Assembly: GCA_044371425.1 (NCBI GenBank)
Contig: JBILTR010000027.1
Span: 3,933 to 67,932 of the forward strand
From: JBEISR01 sp044371425
Lineage (GTDB): Bacteria; Planctomycetota; Planctomycetia; Pirellulales; Pirellulaceae
Length of the DNA stretch: 64,000 bases
Direction: 5' to 3'
Part shown: one piece after another, positions 45,601 to 54,691 of the stretch
How the letters are laid out: each line of letters starts with the position of its first letter
How positions within the stretch are numbered: position 1 is the first letter of the stretch
The notes under the pieces: generated by a model
The model's input: the letters and a program-made list of their open reading frames with translations, nothing else
Told to the model about the DNA's origin: nothing
Database searches by the model: none
Made by a program: the position numbers and the translations under genes

Positions 45601-46257
45601 ATGATTGAACCTTTCCATGTGGCAGTGGCAGCGACCCCTCTGGCGGTCTACCTGCTACTGCATGGCTGGATCCGTTCCCTGGGACGCCCCTTCGTGGTCT
45701 CCGGGGGACGGGACCTGGCGACGCTGGCCATCGCTATGGGAGGGTTGATGATGGTCGGGCCGATGGAGCTTTTTTTCCCTCGATCGGCCTCCGCTCTCCT
45801 GGGCGGACGCGTCTGGCTGGTCCTGCTGATCTTCTATCTGCTTTGCATCACGCTGGTGGTTCTCTCTTGCCGACCCCGCCTGATCGTCTATGGGCTTGGC
45901 CCCGAGCAACTTCAGGAGCAGCTGGTGCGGGTTTTTGCGGAGATCGACCCTTCGGCGTTCTGGGAGGGATCGATCGTCCACTCCCAATTGCTGCGCGGTG
46001 CCGCCATCGTCGAGTCGGCTGGCGGGCCCATGCTCAGTCAACTCATTTCGGTTCACTCCCAGCCCGATGCGACCGGATGGAGTGGACTGGAGCGCGCTCT
46101 GGTGCAAAGGATGACGACGGTTCGCGTCGATCAACGGCGCGATGCGATCTGGTACTACCTGGCAGCCAGCCTGCTGCTGGCATCGGCGGCGATCGGACTT
46201 CTTCGCGACCCACAGGGGACCGCCGAAGCGATGCGAGAGCTGCTGAGGTGGCAATGA
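45601..46257 (+). CDS. Conserved small membrane protein
   Basis: 218 residues from the ATG at 45601, which has AAGGAG five bases upstream. Membrane segments lie at about residues 6-22, 40-60, 70-90 and near 185-205. The soluble loop (about 95-180) includes YGLGPEQLQEQLVRVFAEID and no known motif. Proteins like this are seen in planctomycetes without assigned function. It converges with dprA, with 15 bases between stops. Confidence 0.65.
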   Translation: MIEPFHVAVAATPLAVYLLLHGWIRSLGRPFVVSGGRDLATLAIAMGGLMMVGPMELFFPRSASALLGGRVWLVLLIFYLLCITLVVLSCRPRLIVYGLGPEQLQEQLVRVFAEIDPSAFWEGSIVHSQLLRGAAIVESAGGPMLSQLISVHSQPDATGWSGLERALVQRMTTVRVDQRRDAIWYYLAASLLLASAAIGLLRDPQGTAEAMRELLRWQ

Positions 46258-46272
46258 ACTCGATCGGATAGC

Positions 46273-47511
46273 TCAGGGTCGAAGAAACTGCCGTCCACCA
46301 CTTCGTCGCACCAAGCCCCGCATCTCCAGCACACTCAAGGTCGCGAGAACCCTCGGCACTTCCAGTCTTGTCCGTTCGATGATCTGGTCGATATCGGTGG
46401 GACTGGTCTCCACCGCTTGCAAAACCCGCGACTCCTGCTCATTCAGCTGCAGCTCTTTGGGATGTCGCATCGTCTTGCCGCAAGGGGTCGGCGTCGGTTT
46501 GGCCAATGGCCCCAGGTGCTCGATGATGTCCTGAGCCGATCGGACCAAGATCGCTCCATCCCGTAACAATTGGAGCGGCCCCTGGGACGCTCGCGAAGTC
46601 ACCGGCCCCGGCACCGCAAAGACGTCTCGACCCTGCTCTCCCGCATGACTGGCGGTGATCAATGCCCCCGATCGTTCAGCAGCCTCCACGACCACCACGC
46701 CCAGCGATTGACCACTGATCAGACGGTTGCGCTGGGGAAAGACACCGGCGCGCGGCATCGAAAACGGATGCGTCTCGCTGATCAACGCACCCCTGCGTTC
46801 CACTTCCTCCGCCAACTCCAGATGCTCTGGCGGATAGATCTCGGTGACGCTGCTTCCCAAAAACGCGATCGTCCTTCCCCCAACTTCCAGCGCCGCCCGA
46901 TGCGCTTGAGCATCGATTCCTCTGGCCAGACCACTGACGATGGTGAATCCGGCATGGACCAGTTCAACGGCCAATCGCTTGGCCATCGTCAGACCATAAT
47001 GAGTCGGATGCCGAGTGCCCACGATGGCGATGGCCAGACCATCGGCGGCAGTGACCTGGCCACGCTGGAATAGCAGTGGGGGTGGGTCGGGAAGATTCCG
47101 CAGCGGGGCAGGGTAGTGTCGATCACCCGGCAGCAGGATCGTCACGCGTTGCTGATGGCAGTGATCGATGACGCGCCAGGCCAAGTCGCTTCCTCTTGCC
47201 GCCACAATCGCCTCGGCCACCTTGGGGCCGACCCGCTCCACTTCCATCAATTCGCTACGACGAGCCTCAAGGACTCTCAGTGCCGAACCGAAGTGAGACA
47301 TCAGGAGTCCTGTGAGCCTGGGGCCCACCCCAGGGACCAGCGCCAAGGCGATAGCCGCCCGTCGCTCGGGGTCCATCGATTCAGCTACCAGCGGCTCTCG
47401 ATCCAGCCCTGCCGGCTCACCATCTCCACCCAGCTCCGGCTGGGCATGGCACGAAGCGATCTTGCGGTGATCTTCCAGGTCGACTCCTTCGCCATCCTGC
47501 GGTCGATTCAT
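46273..47511 (-). CDS. dprA: DNA-processing protein DprA/Smf
   Basis: 412 residues from the ATG at 47511, supported by GAGGAA seven bases upstream; the longer frame overlaps the preceding gene. An N-terminal helix-hairpin-helix (ALVPGVGPRLTGLLMSHFG) is followed by the Rossmann-like DprA core: AIVGTRHPTHYG, VSGLARGIDAQAHRAAL, FLGSSVTEIYPPEH, FPQRNRLISG and the late HAGEQGRDVFAVPG. A C-terminal winged helix occupies the last 70 residues. DprA loads RecA onto incoming single-stranded DNA in transformation. No competence genes are adjacent. Confidence 0.95.
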   Translation of the reverse strand: MNRPQDGEGVDLEDHRKIASCHAQPELGGDGEPAGLDREPLVAESMDPERRAAIALALVPGVGPRLTGLLMSHFGSALRVLEARRSELMEVERVGPKVAEAIVAARGSDLAWRVIDHCHQQRVTILLPGDRHYPAPLRNLPDPPPLLFQRGQVTAADGLAIAIVGTRHPTHYGLTMAKRLAVELVHAGFTIVSGLARGIDAQAHRAALEVGGRTIAFLGSSVTEIYPPEHLELAEEVERRGALISETHPFSMPRAGVFPQRNRLISGQSLGVVVVEAAERSGALITASHAGEQGRDVFAVPGPVTSRASQGPLQLLRDGAILVRSAQDIIEHLGPLAKPTPTPCGKTMRHPKELQLNEQESRVLQAVETSPTDIDQIIERTRLEVPRVLATLSVLEMRGLVRRSGGRQFLRP

Positions 47512-47744
47512 GGGCGGTTCCTCGAAGTCTCCTTCCCTCCAGATCGCGTCCCATCTGCCGTCGCGCGATGCCGGGATTGGTCGTTGGCCATTCGCGAAGT
47601 CACTATAGGTACCCGATAGCCTACCGATCAAACCGTCGATATCGCCCACGCCACAAGAAGACCCCGCGGGGCGATGGGAGAAGGAGGGAATGGTGCCTAC
47701 CGGATCGAGGACGACCGCATACGACACTTGGTGCGCCAGATCGA

Positions 47745-48659
47745 TCAATGGGGGACGACTTGCAAGCCATCGATTCCGCCGTCATCGGGAATCGCCATCG
47801 TTCGCAAGGATCGCGCTGGCGTGTTGGCATCCAGCCACACAACCGTCCCATCGACGCAAGCCCCCAGAGCGCCACCAGGATGGACACCCCCGAGGCTCTT
47901 TCCAGGTTGGACTCCCATGCGCAAAGATCGAAGGGGAAGGCCTCCCGCTTGAGTCCAATAGCTGTTGCCCGCCGCCGCCGACTCCACCACCAGCAACGTC
48001 TGATCCAGTGGATCGATGAGGTCCGAAAGAGCGCGCCCCAAACCGCTGGGCACCACCAGGGAATCTGAACCGCTGATGACGTAGTAGTTGCTGTGGTTGG
48101 CTTGTGGCGCTTGAGGGTCAGCGGGACTTGCGAAAACGAGAGGCATTTTGTCGATTAGCGCCAGGTTGTTCTCGCTGTCCCAGGCTTCATCCAGACGGAA
48201 ACTCTGATAGAGCCCTTCTTCCCCCAGTTCCGGCAGGATCAACACGCGCCAACCGTAAAGCGGCTTGCCTTCAGGGCTGAGGACCTCCGCTGGCGGAAAA
48301 CGTCCATGGCGATCGGCATAGCTAGCCAGCGCCTCAGCGATTCGGGCGAGATTGGCTGCAGCAACCTGCCGCGCCTGAAGGTATTGCCAATATCGCACTC
48401 TCTCCACCAGCCAGGGCGCAATGGCCGCAACGCTGCCGATCAACAAGAGGCTGACGGTGATCGGCAGGAGATAACCAAACCACTTCTTGCCCCATTCAGG
48501 CAGGCTGCCCCGAGACGGATCGGGGGACTGTCTGCCTTGAGCAAATGGGGGGATCTGAATCGGCTTTCCACACTGGGCGCAGTGGCCCTCGCGACCGGAG
48601 TACGGATCGTCCACCAGTGTGCTACTTTTGCAGTGAGGGCATTCAAATCGAAATGGCAT
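47745..48659 (-). CDS. Zinc-ribbon membrane protein with DUF1559-like C-terminus
   Basis: 304 residues from the ATG at 48659, five bases after the pdxA stop. A zinc ribbon at the N-terminus (CPHCKSS with CAQCGKPI) is followed by one membrane helix (YLLPITVSLLLIGSVAAIAPWLV). The remainder resembles DUF1559 C-terminal regions: NLARIAEALASYADRHGRFPPAE, GWRVLILPELGEEGLYQSF and GGVHPGGALGACVDGTVVWL. It lacks a prepilin leader, so it is a DUF1559-type fold anchored by an ordinary helix. It lies between pdxA and dprA. Confidence 0.8.
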   Translation of the reverse strand: MPFRFECPHCKSSTLVDDPYSGREGHCAQCGKPIQIPPFAQGRQSPDPSRGSLPEWGKKWFGYLLPITVSLLLIGSVAAIAPWLVERVRYWQYLQARQVAAANLARIAEALASYADRHGRFPPAEVLSPEGKPLYGWRVLILPELGEEGLYQSFRLDEAWDSENNLALIDKMPLVFASPADPQAPQANHSNYYVISGSDSLVVPSGLGRALSDLIDPLDQTLLVVESAAAGNSYWTQAGGLPLRSLRMGVQPGKSLGGVHPGGALGACVDGTVVWLDANTPARSLRTMAIPDDGGIDGLQVVPH

Positions 48660-48664
48660 CCGCT

Positions 48665-49783
48665 TCAGCCCTCTGCAAGATGGCCCTGCTGGGTAGCTTT
48701 TCGCGCATCCTCCCGCCATCCGCCTTGGGCTAGTCGCGCGGCCGCAAGAATCGCCTGCACCATACCGCTGCATTTGGCCGTTCCGGTGCCAGCGATCGAA
48801 TGAGCGGTTCCATGGGCGACGCTGGTGCGAAGGATTGGAAGACCCAGCGTGATATTGACGGCATCGAACATATCGAGCAGCTTCAGGGCGATGTGTCCCT
48901 GATCGTGGTACATCGCCACCACAGCATCAAACTCCCCCTGGACGGCTCGTGGCATCAACGTATCGACCGGCAGTGGCCCTTCGACATCCCACCCCATTCG
49001 CTTCGCCCTATCCACCGCCGGCGCGATGCAAGTCGATTCCTCATCACCAAATCGTCCCATCTCTCCACCATGCGGATTGAGCGCCGCCACGGCGATAGGT
49101 GGCTCCTGAGTCTCGCCAGAGGCTCGGCGCAGCCGCGAGAAAACCTCACGCGCTAGCGAGACCTTCTCGAAGACTGACTCCGGATCAATCGCCTTGAAGA
49201 TCTCTCGCAACGCCATGTGCAGCGTCACATGAATGACCCCCAGACCATACTTCCCGCCTCGCTTTGCACCCGACTCCATGCCGCCAATGTCCTTGCGATC
49301 TTCCCGTGGCGGAAGATAGAGCATCATCGCGTACCTCTGGACTCCACAGAGCTCGGCCAGCAGTTCGGTATGTCCAGGCCAGTCATGTCCAGCCTCATGC
49401 AGCGCCACCTTGTGCAGCGGTGCGGTCACGATTCCCTCGACTTGATCCGCCAGCGCCAGACGGGACGCACACACCAGGGCCTCGTAGGCCGCTTGGCCCC
49501 CGCGCGCATCCATCGTCCCCTGCGGCGCCTCGATGGCATCCGGACTGCCACACGTCAGGCAGGCGATGCGATCGATCCCTGGACTCCCTTCCCTCGGATC
49601 TTCGATCGTTTCGATCGCCATCGGCCTACCCAATTGCCCCATCGCGCGATGCAATACCTCAGGCCGCCCCACCACCAACGGTCGACAGACGCGATACAAT
49701 GACGGCTCTCTCAACGCCCCCACGCTGATTTCCGGACCGATCCCGGTCGGATCCCCCAAGGTGACCGCCAGCGTTGGCAGCAT
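48665..49783 (-). CDS. pdxA: 4-hydroxythreonine-4-phosphate dehydrogenase PdxA
   Basis: Oxidises 4-phosphohydroxy-L-threonine in the DXP-dependent route to pyridoxal phosphate. 372 residues from the ATG at 49783, with AGGAG upstream. Family motifs: AVTLGDPTGIGPEI at the start, VTAPLHKVALHEAGHDWPGHTE with metal-binding His, YHDQGHIALKLL, and RTSVAHGTAHSIAGTG near the end. It is divergent from dtd across 72 bases. Together with pdxH at 62.4 kb it indicates B6 synthesis. Confidence 0.96.
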   Translation of the reverse strand: MLPTLAVTLGDPTGIGPEISVGALREPSLYRVCRPLVVGRPEVLHRAMGQLGRPMAIETIEDPREGSPGIDRIACLTCGSPDAIEAPQGTMDARGGQAAYEALVCASRLALADQVEGIVTAPLHKVALHEAGHDWPGHTELLAELCGVQRYAMMLYLPPREDRKDIGGMESGAKRGGKYGLGVIHVTLHMALREIFKAIDPESVFEKVSLAREVFSRLRRASGETQEPPIAVAALNPHGGEMGRFGDEESTCIAPAVDRAKRMGWDVEGPLPVDTLMPRAVQGEFDAVVAMYHDQGHIALKLLDMFDAVNITLGLPILRTSVAHGTAHSIAGTGTAKCSGMVQAILAAARLAQGGWREDARKATQQGHLAEG

Positions 49784-49855
49784 CGACTTTGCACTCCTAT
49801 CGTGGTGGATCATCGTCAGGCGACTCGCGGAATATCCTAGAAAAGATCTCGTCCA

Positions 49856-50323
49856 GTGAAAGCGGTTCTACAGAGAGTCCAGGCAAGCCACGTCGTTGTC
49901 GATCGGTCCATTGTAGGCCAGATCGGTCCCGGAGTCCTGGTGCTGCTGGGAGTTGGCCCAGCGGATACTCCTGCCATCGCGCATCGGATGGCCGAGAAAA
50001 TCGTCAAGCTTCGGATCTTTTCCGACTCGCAGGGCAAAATGAATCTCAGCCTGCAGGATACCCAGGGCGAAGTCCTGGTGGTCAGCCAATTCACGCTCTA
50101 TGCCAACTGCCAGAAAGGAAACCGCCCCAGCTTCACCGATGCAGCCCCTCCCGACCTAGCTCGGTCGCTCTATGAAGAGTTCTGCCGATCGATGGAGCGT
50201 CTTGGGCTGCGGGTGGCCCAAGGTGTGTTCCAGGCCGACATGCAGGTTTCGCTGGTCAACGACGGTCCCGTGACGATCCTGCTGGACTCCAAGGACCTGG
50301 GGCTGGATCGATCCACTTCGTGA
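49856..50323 (+). CDS. dtd: D-aminoacyl-tRNA deacylase
   Basis: Removes D-amino acids mischarged onto tRNA. 155 residues, starting at a GTG. The catalytic-site segments VVSQFTLYANCQKGNRPSF and MQVSLVNDGPVTILLDS (the Gly-Pro group, here NDGPV) are both present. Length is normal. It converges with the YdjM-like gene, with eight bases between stops. Confidence 0.95.
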   Translation: MKAVLQRVQASHVVVDRSIVGQIGPGVLVLLGVGPADTPAIAHRMAEKIVKLRIFSDSQGKMNLSLQDTQGEVLVVSQFTLYANCQKGNRPSFTDAAPPDLARSLYEEFCRSMERLGLRVAQGVFQADMQVSLVNDGPVTILLDSKDLGLDRSTS

Positions 50324-50331
50324 CGGTTCGG

Positions 50332-51114
50332 TCAGCGCGAATCAAGTCCTGAATCCGAATCGCTGGGCAGCACCGCATCCGGATCGGACAGCCCTGGCGG
50401 CAAGAGGCGATCAGTCGGACGATTGGGGTGGCTCGGGAGAACCTCCCCCTGCGGCGGCTCCATCGGACCAGGAGCCCCGTCGACCGGACGCTTCAGATCG
50501 CTGGAGACGATCCACGCCAGCAGGCCGAGCAGACCGTAGACTAGGAGGTTGATGGAGCCATCCTTGCCCCATAGCTTCAGGGCGGTTCCAAAGGTGTTTT
50601 TGTACCGATAACGCCCCCCCTGGAAATCGATCGACCACACCTCATCCAGCAGCAGATGGGAAAGGAATCCCAGCATCAGCGCGATCGACACAAAAATCTG
50701 TCTTTTTGGAATCTCCGATTCGCTCAGCCAATACCCTAGCAATCCGACGATTCCCAGAGCAGGGATGCTATGCCACATCCCGCGATGGACGGAGAAGCGA
50801 CGAAAGATCTCCAGGATCCCCAGTCGCACCAGAAGATAGATCGCAACGGCGACCAGCAATTTGCGATCGGCCCCCAGGCCCAAGCGATCCAGTCGCTGGG
50901 TCAGGAGCATCGGAACGATGGTCGCCCCCAGCAACGACAATTCGCGCAGCGGTTTCCCGGACGGGCTATCCAGGTCGGGCAGCATGCCGGCCACCGCACA
51001 AAGACCACCACCGATGCAGCAGGTCTCCCATGGCAGACCCGAATTCCAACCCGCGTACCCCAAGGCCGCGCCAGCGATTGAACTGACCAGGAAGTGGGTG
51101 CGTGAATCGGCCAT
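50332..51114 (-). CDS. YdjM/DUF457-like membrane-bound metal-dependent hydrolase
   Basis: 260 residues from the ATG at 51114. MADSRTHFLVSSIAGAALGY matches the family start with its His. Several membrane helices follow, with PDLDSPSGKP, HRGMWHS and FLSHLLLDEVWSID as the His/Asp metal-ligand segments of this family. The C-terminal 60 residues are Pro-rich and soluble. The substrate is unknown for this family. It is divergent from the CvpA-like gene. Confidence 0.82.
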   Translation of the reverse strand: MADSRTHFLVSSIAGAALGYAGWNSGLPWETCCIGGGLCAVAGMLPDLDSPSGKPLRELSLLGATIVPMLLTQRLDRLGLGADRKLLVAVAIYLLVRLGILEIFRRFSVHRGMWHSIPALGIVGLLGYWLSESEIPKRQIFVSIALMLGFLSHLLLDEVWSIDFQGGRYRYKNTFGTALKLWGKDGSINLLVYGLLGLLAWIVSSDLKRPVDGAPGPMEPPQGEVLPSHPNRPTDRLLPPGLSDPDAVLPSDSDSGLDSR

Positions 51115-51338
51115 CGGAGGATCCCCAGATTCCGCCGGGGCCAACCCCAGCAAGCCGCCTTGCCTCTATGCCTCGGGATTCGCCCGGCCCAGATCGCGAC
51201 TCTAGAAGATCTCAAGCTGGCTCCCAAGAGCATTTCCCTCGAAGAGAAGCGAACCCCTGGAAAAATAGGTGGATTGCTCTTCGCCCGCCCAGTCGTTTTC
51301 GACTACAACGAGCCTGGGAACCTAAGAGGAGGGATGGC

Positions 51339-52160
51339 ATGTTGCCAGCTTACGATCTGCTGATGCTGCTGGTGCTGGTGTCGATGACGCTATTGGGAGC
51401 GATCAAGGGATTTGCTTGGCAGGTCGCATCCTTGGCCTCGGTCGTGGTCAGCTACTATTTTGCGTACACGTATCGCAACGAAGTGGCGGCCAAGATCAAT
51501 GCCGAACCACCCTGGAACATTTTTCTCGCGATGCTGCTGATCTATGCAGGAACATCCCTCGCGATCTGGCTCGGTTTCCGACTCTTCAGTGGAGTCCTCG
51601 ATCAGATTCGCCTGCGCGAGTTCGATCGACAGATGGGCGCCATGCTGGGGCTGGCCAAGGGAGCCATCTACTGCTTGTTGGTTACCTTCTTTGGAATGAC
51701 GCTGTTGCCGGTAGAGCGTCAGCGTGCGATCTGCCAGTCGCGCAGCGGTCGCTACATCAGTCAGATCCTGGCTAAATCGGATGGGATATTCCCAGCCGAG
51801 GTGGAACGGGTGGTGCGCCCGCACCTGGAGCGATTGGAGAGCCAGTTGCAGCAGGGAGGCTCTGGAGTCTTGCCCGAAAACCAGGGAGGGAATCCCAGCG
51901 GCAATCCCTGGTTCACCCCAGCCCCTCCTTCGGTACCCGAGGGAACTTGGCCTTCTTTCCAGAGCAACCCAAATGGCACTGTGCCATCAGGCAGCTTGCT
52001 TCCTGGGATGGGAACGAACCAGGCCGCGCCAGGCTGGGGAGTCGACGACAATCGCACGGTTCCAGCCAGTGGCTATTCAGCGCCAATCGAGACGCCTCCC
52101 CCAGCATTTGGCACTCCCAATTCCAGCAGCGGCATCCGCTTGACGCCGATCCAGCGTTAG
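51339..52160 (+). CDS. CvpA-family membrane protein
   Basis: 273 residues from the ATG at 51339, with GAGGAGGG about six bases upstream; the frame opens at 51102 without features. Four membrane segments lie in residues 1-130 (LLMLLVLVSMTLLGAIKGF, VASLASVVVSYYFAY, NIFLAMLLIYAGTSLAIWLGF and GAIYCLLVTFFGMTLL), the CvpA layout with conserved KG-x2. The last 100 residues are Pro/Gly/Ser-rich and likely disordered. CvpA proteins affect colicin V export and envelope integrity. It converges with rarA. Confidence 0.82.
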   Translation: MLPAYDLLMLLVLVSMTLLGAIKGFAWQVASLASVVVSYYFAYTYRNEVAAKINAEPPWNIFLAMLLIYAGTSLAIWLGFRLFSGVLDQIRLREFDRQMGAMLGLAKGAIYCLLVTFFGMTLLPVERQRAICQSRSGRYISQILAKSDGIFPAEVERVVRPHLERLESQLQQGGSGVLPENQGGNPSGNPWFTPAPPSVPEGTWPSFQSNPNGTVPSGSLLPGMGTNQAAPGWGVDDNRTVPASGYSAPIETPPPAFGTPNSSSGIRLTPIQR

Positions 52161-52179
52161 CCAGCTCGGGGCCGACAGC

Positions 52180-53517
52180 TCACTTGCTATCCTGCCTCGC
52201 CTTCCGAAAGAGATTGCGAAGCGATTCCAATCGGGCCTGCCAAGTCCCTTCCAAGCCACGATCGGTTGGCTTGTAGAATTCCCGATCGGCCCCCAGATAG
52301 TCCTGGGGCGCGACTCCATCGGGAAAATCGTGGGCATACTGGTAGCCGATGCCGTGGCCCAGCTTTTCCGCCCCAGCATAATGAGCATCACAAAGCCGTT
52401 TGGGGACTGGCAGGGTCGGCTCCTCCCGAACCGCTCGCCGCGCCTCGGCGATGGCGGTGGTGGCCGAGTTGCTTTTGGGGGCCATCGCCAGATAGATGAC
52501 GGTCTGCGAAAGGGTCAATTGGCACTCCGGCAGTCCGATCCACTCGCAGGTGGTCGCCGCGCTGGTGGCAAGAATCAACGCCTGAGGATCGGCGTTGCCG
52601 ATATCTTCGCTGGCGAGAATCAGCAACCTTCGGCAGAGAAACCGGATCTCTTCGCCACTCTCGAGGAATCGCGCCAGCCAGTAAAGCGATGCATCGACAT
52701 CGCTACCTCGTATGCTCTTGATCAGCGCGCTGGCCAGATCGTAGTGTTCATCGCCGGTCGCATCAAACGCCAGCACCTTCCGGTGCAGCGCCTCCCGGAC
52801 CGCTTCGATCGTGATGGGGACTGGACGAGTTGGGCTGGAGCGGACTAGCAGTTCGAGCGTCATCAGGGCGCGGCGAGCGTCGCCGTCGACGGCGCTGGCC
52901 AGATGGTCGAGCGCTTTCGGCTGCGCATCGACCGGAATCTCCCCCAACCCTCGCTCTCGGTCGCTCAACGCGCGATCGATCACCTGTCGAATCGCGTCGG
53001 GCACCAGCGGTTCCAGTTGCAGCACTTGACTGCGGCTGAGCAATGCTGCGTTGACGGAGAAGAAGGGATTGCTGGTGGTCGCGCCGATCAAGGAAACGAT
53101 CCCCTCTTCAACATCCGGCAGCAGGGCATCCTGCTGCGATCGATTGAAGCGATGGATCTCATCGACGAAGACCAGAGGCGGCGGAGCGCCAGCAAGCACT
53201 TCGTCGCGGGCTTTTTGCAAGACTTCACGCAGTTCTTTGACCCCGCTGGTGACGGCGTTCAGTGGAAAGAGCGTCGCCTTGAGTTCGGTAGCCAACACGC
53301 GCGCTAAGGTCGTCTTGCCTGTCCCGGGTGGTCCATGAAAGAGGATGGAGCCCAACCTGCCCGTGGCGACCAGGCGCCGCAGCAGCGATCCGGGACGCAA
53401 CAAGGCATCCTGGCCCACGATCTCATCCAGCGACCTGGGTCGCATCCTCGCAGCCAGCGGCTTGGCCTGCTCCAGTGCTTCCGCTTCCTGCCTGGCAAAG
53501 AGACTCATCGAATCCAT
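52180..53517 (-). CDS. rarA: Replication-associated recombination protein A (RarA/MgsA)
   Basis: AAA+ ATPase that works at stalled forks with SSB and RecQ. 445 residues; GAGG lies nine bases before the ATG at 53517. Walker A is GPPGTGKTT, Walker B FVDEIHRFNRSQQDAL, with IGATTSNPFFSVN and LLSRSQVLQLEPL as sensor and arginine-finger regions. The C-terminal SIRGSDVDASLYWLAR and GYQYAHDFP segments are diagnostic. It follows panB on the same strand by 103 bases. Confidence 0.96.
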   Translation of the reverse strand: MDSMSLFARQEAEALEQAKPLAARMRPRSLDEIVGQDALLRPGSLLRRLVATGRLGSILFHGPPGTGKTTLARVLATELKATLFPLNAVTSGVKELREVLQKARDEVLAGAPPPLVFVDEIHRFNRSQQDALLPDVEEGIVSLIGATTSNPFFSVNAALLSRSQVLQLEPLVPDAIRQVIDRALSDRERGLGEIPVDAQPKALDHLASAVDGDARRALMTLELLVRSSPTRPVPITIEAVREALHRKVLAFDATGDEHYDLASALIKSIRGSDVDASLYWLARFLESGEEIRFLCRRLLILASEDIGNADPQALILATSAATTCEWIGLPECQLTLSQTVIYLAMAPKSNSATTAIAEARRAVREEPTLPVPKRLCDAHYAGAEKLGHGIGYQYAHDFPDGVAPQDYLGADREFYKPTDRGLEGTWQARLESLRNLFRKARQDSK

Positions 53518-53620
53518 CAGCTCTTACCTCCTGAATGCCGCAGCTCCCCGTCCGTTCCGGCCGGATGTTCGGTCCACACCCAGTGCGTCAGAGACGTATC
53601 GATTGCGCCCGCTACGCCCT

Positions 53621-54469
53621 TCACTCAAAGCTCTCGGGAGCCCCGGGGAACGTCCCGGCGATCACCTCGTCGCGATAGCGCCTGACCGCCTCGTCGATGA
53701 CCGAACGAAGATTGGCGTACTGGCGCACGAACTTGGGAACTCGGCCCTCCCCCAGTCCCAGCATGTCGTGCAGCACCAGCACCTGCCCATCGCATCCCGC
53801 TCCGGCCCCAATGCCAATCGTGGGTACCGGTACCATCTGGGTGACTTCGCGGGCAAATGCCTCCGGGACACACTCCAGCAGGATGGCAAAGGCTCCTGCC
53901 CGGACGGCCGCCTCCGCGTCCTGCATCAATCGATCTCGATCGCGCTGGACTCGGTATCCACCCAGTGCATGCACACTTTGTGGTCGAAGTCCTATGTGTG
54001 CGATCGTTGCGATTCCTGCGTCGACCAGGGCCGCGATGGTATCGGCCTGCGCGGCGCCCCCCTCCAGTTTGACCGCCTGACAGCCTGTTTGCTTGACAAC
54101 CCGAGCCGCTTTCCGGAGCGTGTCTCGAACGCCAAGTTGGCCGACTGGAAAAGGGAGATCGACCACCACCATGGCGCGCTGGGCAGCTCGAGCCACCATC
54201 CGGCCGTGATAGATCATTTCGGAAAGAGTCACGGGCACGGTGGTGGTATGCCCCTGGACCACCATTCCCAACGAATCTCCCACCAGCAGCATGTCGATTC
54301 CGGCCTGATCCAGCAGGCGAGCTATAGGATAGTCGTAGACGGTCAGCATCGTCACGCGACGCCCCGCGTCTTTGGCTTGCTTCAGCGACCGCACCGTTAC
54401 TGGACTGGTTGTCCCGGTCGGGCCAGCAGGCAGCGTCCCAGAAGAAGGAGTCGTAGAAGTTTTTCCCAT
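53621..54469 (-). CDS. panB: 3-methyl-2-oxobutanoate hydroxymethyltransferase PanB
   Basis: First committed step of pantothenate synthesis. 282 residues from the ATG at 54469, with AAGG four bases upstream; the longer frame lacks family sequence. Motifs: MLTVYDYPIARLLDQAG, LLVGDSLGMVVQGH (Mg site Asp), VKLEGG, LLECVPEA with the catalytic Glu, and GIGAGAGCDGQVLVLHD. No panC or panD is adjacent. Confidence 0.96.
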   Translation of the reverse strand: MGKTSTTPSSGTLPAGPTGTTSPVTVRSLKQAKDAGRRVTMLTVYDYPIARLLDQAGIDMLLVGDSLGMVVQGHTTTVPVTLSEMIYHGRMVARAAQRAMVVVDLPFPVGQLGVRDTLRKAARVVKQTGCQAVKLEGGAAQADTIAALVDAGIATIAHIGLRPQSVHALGGYRVQRDRDRLMQDAEAAVRAGAFAILLECVPEAFAREVTQMVPVPTIGIGAGAGCDGQVLVLHDMLGLGEGRVPKFVRQYANLRSVIDEAVRRYRDEVIAGTFPGAPESFE

Positions 54470-54610
54470 CGGCCTTAGCTCCCTCTGACCACACCATGCC
54501 TGCGATCGCCGCATCCCAAACAACTCGCTCCGAAAAGCAAAAAGACTCCCACAGAGCCGCTTTCGGAAAAAACTCCAGGACGAATCTCGTGCGGACGATT
54601 CCTGCGTCGT

Positions 54611-54618
54611 AGTATACT
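54611..54618. promoter_or_regulatory. Palindromic -10-like element between panB and the secreted-protein gene
   Basis: AGTATACT reads the same on both strands and contains TATACT, a good -10 hexamer in each direction, in the 222-base divergent gap. No clear -35 was found at 16-18 bases on either side. Confidence 0.25.
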
Positions 54619-54691
54619 CCAGCCATCGGGGCAACTCGTGAAGCCCCCCTTCCAGGCTTCGATGCGGTGATTGTCCGAAAGGAGTAGCACC

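Noticed and set aside
47511..47748. N-terminal extension of dprA
   Set aside because: The longer frame overlaps the preceding gene and lacks family sequence; a good ribosome site marks the ATG at 47511.
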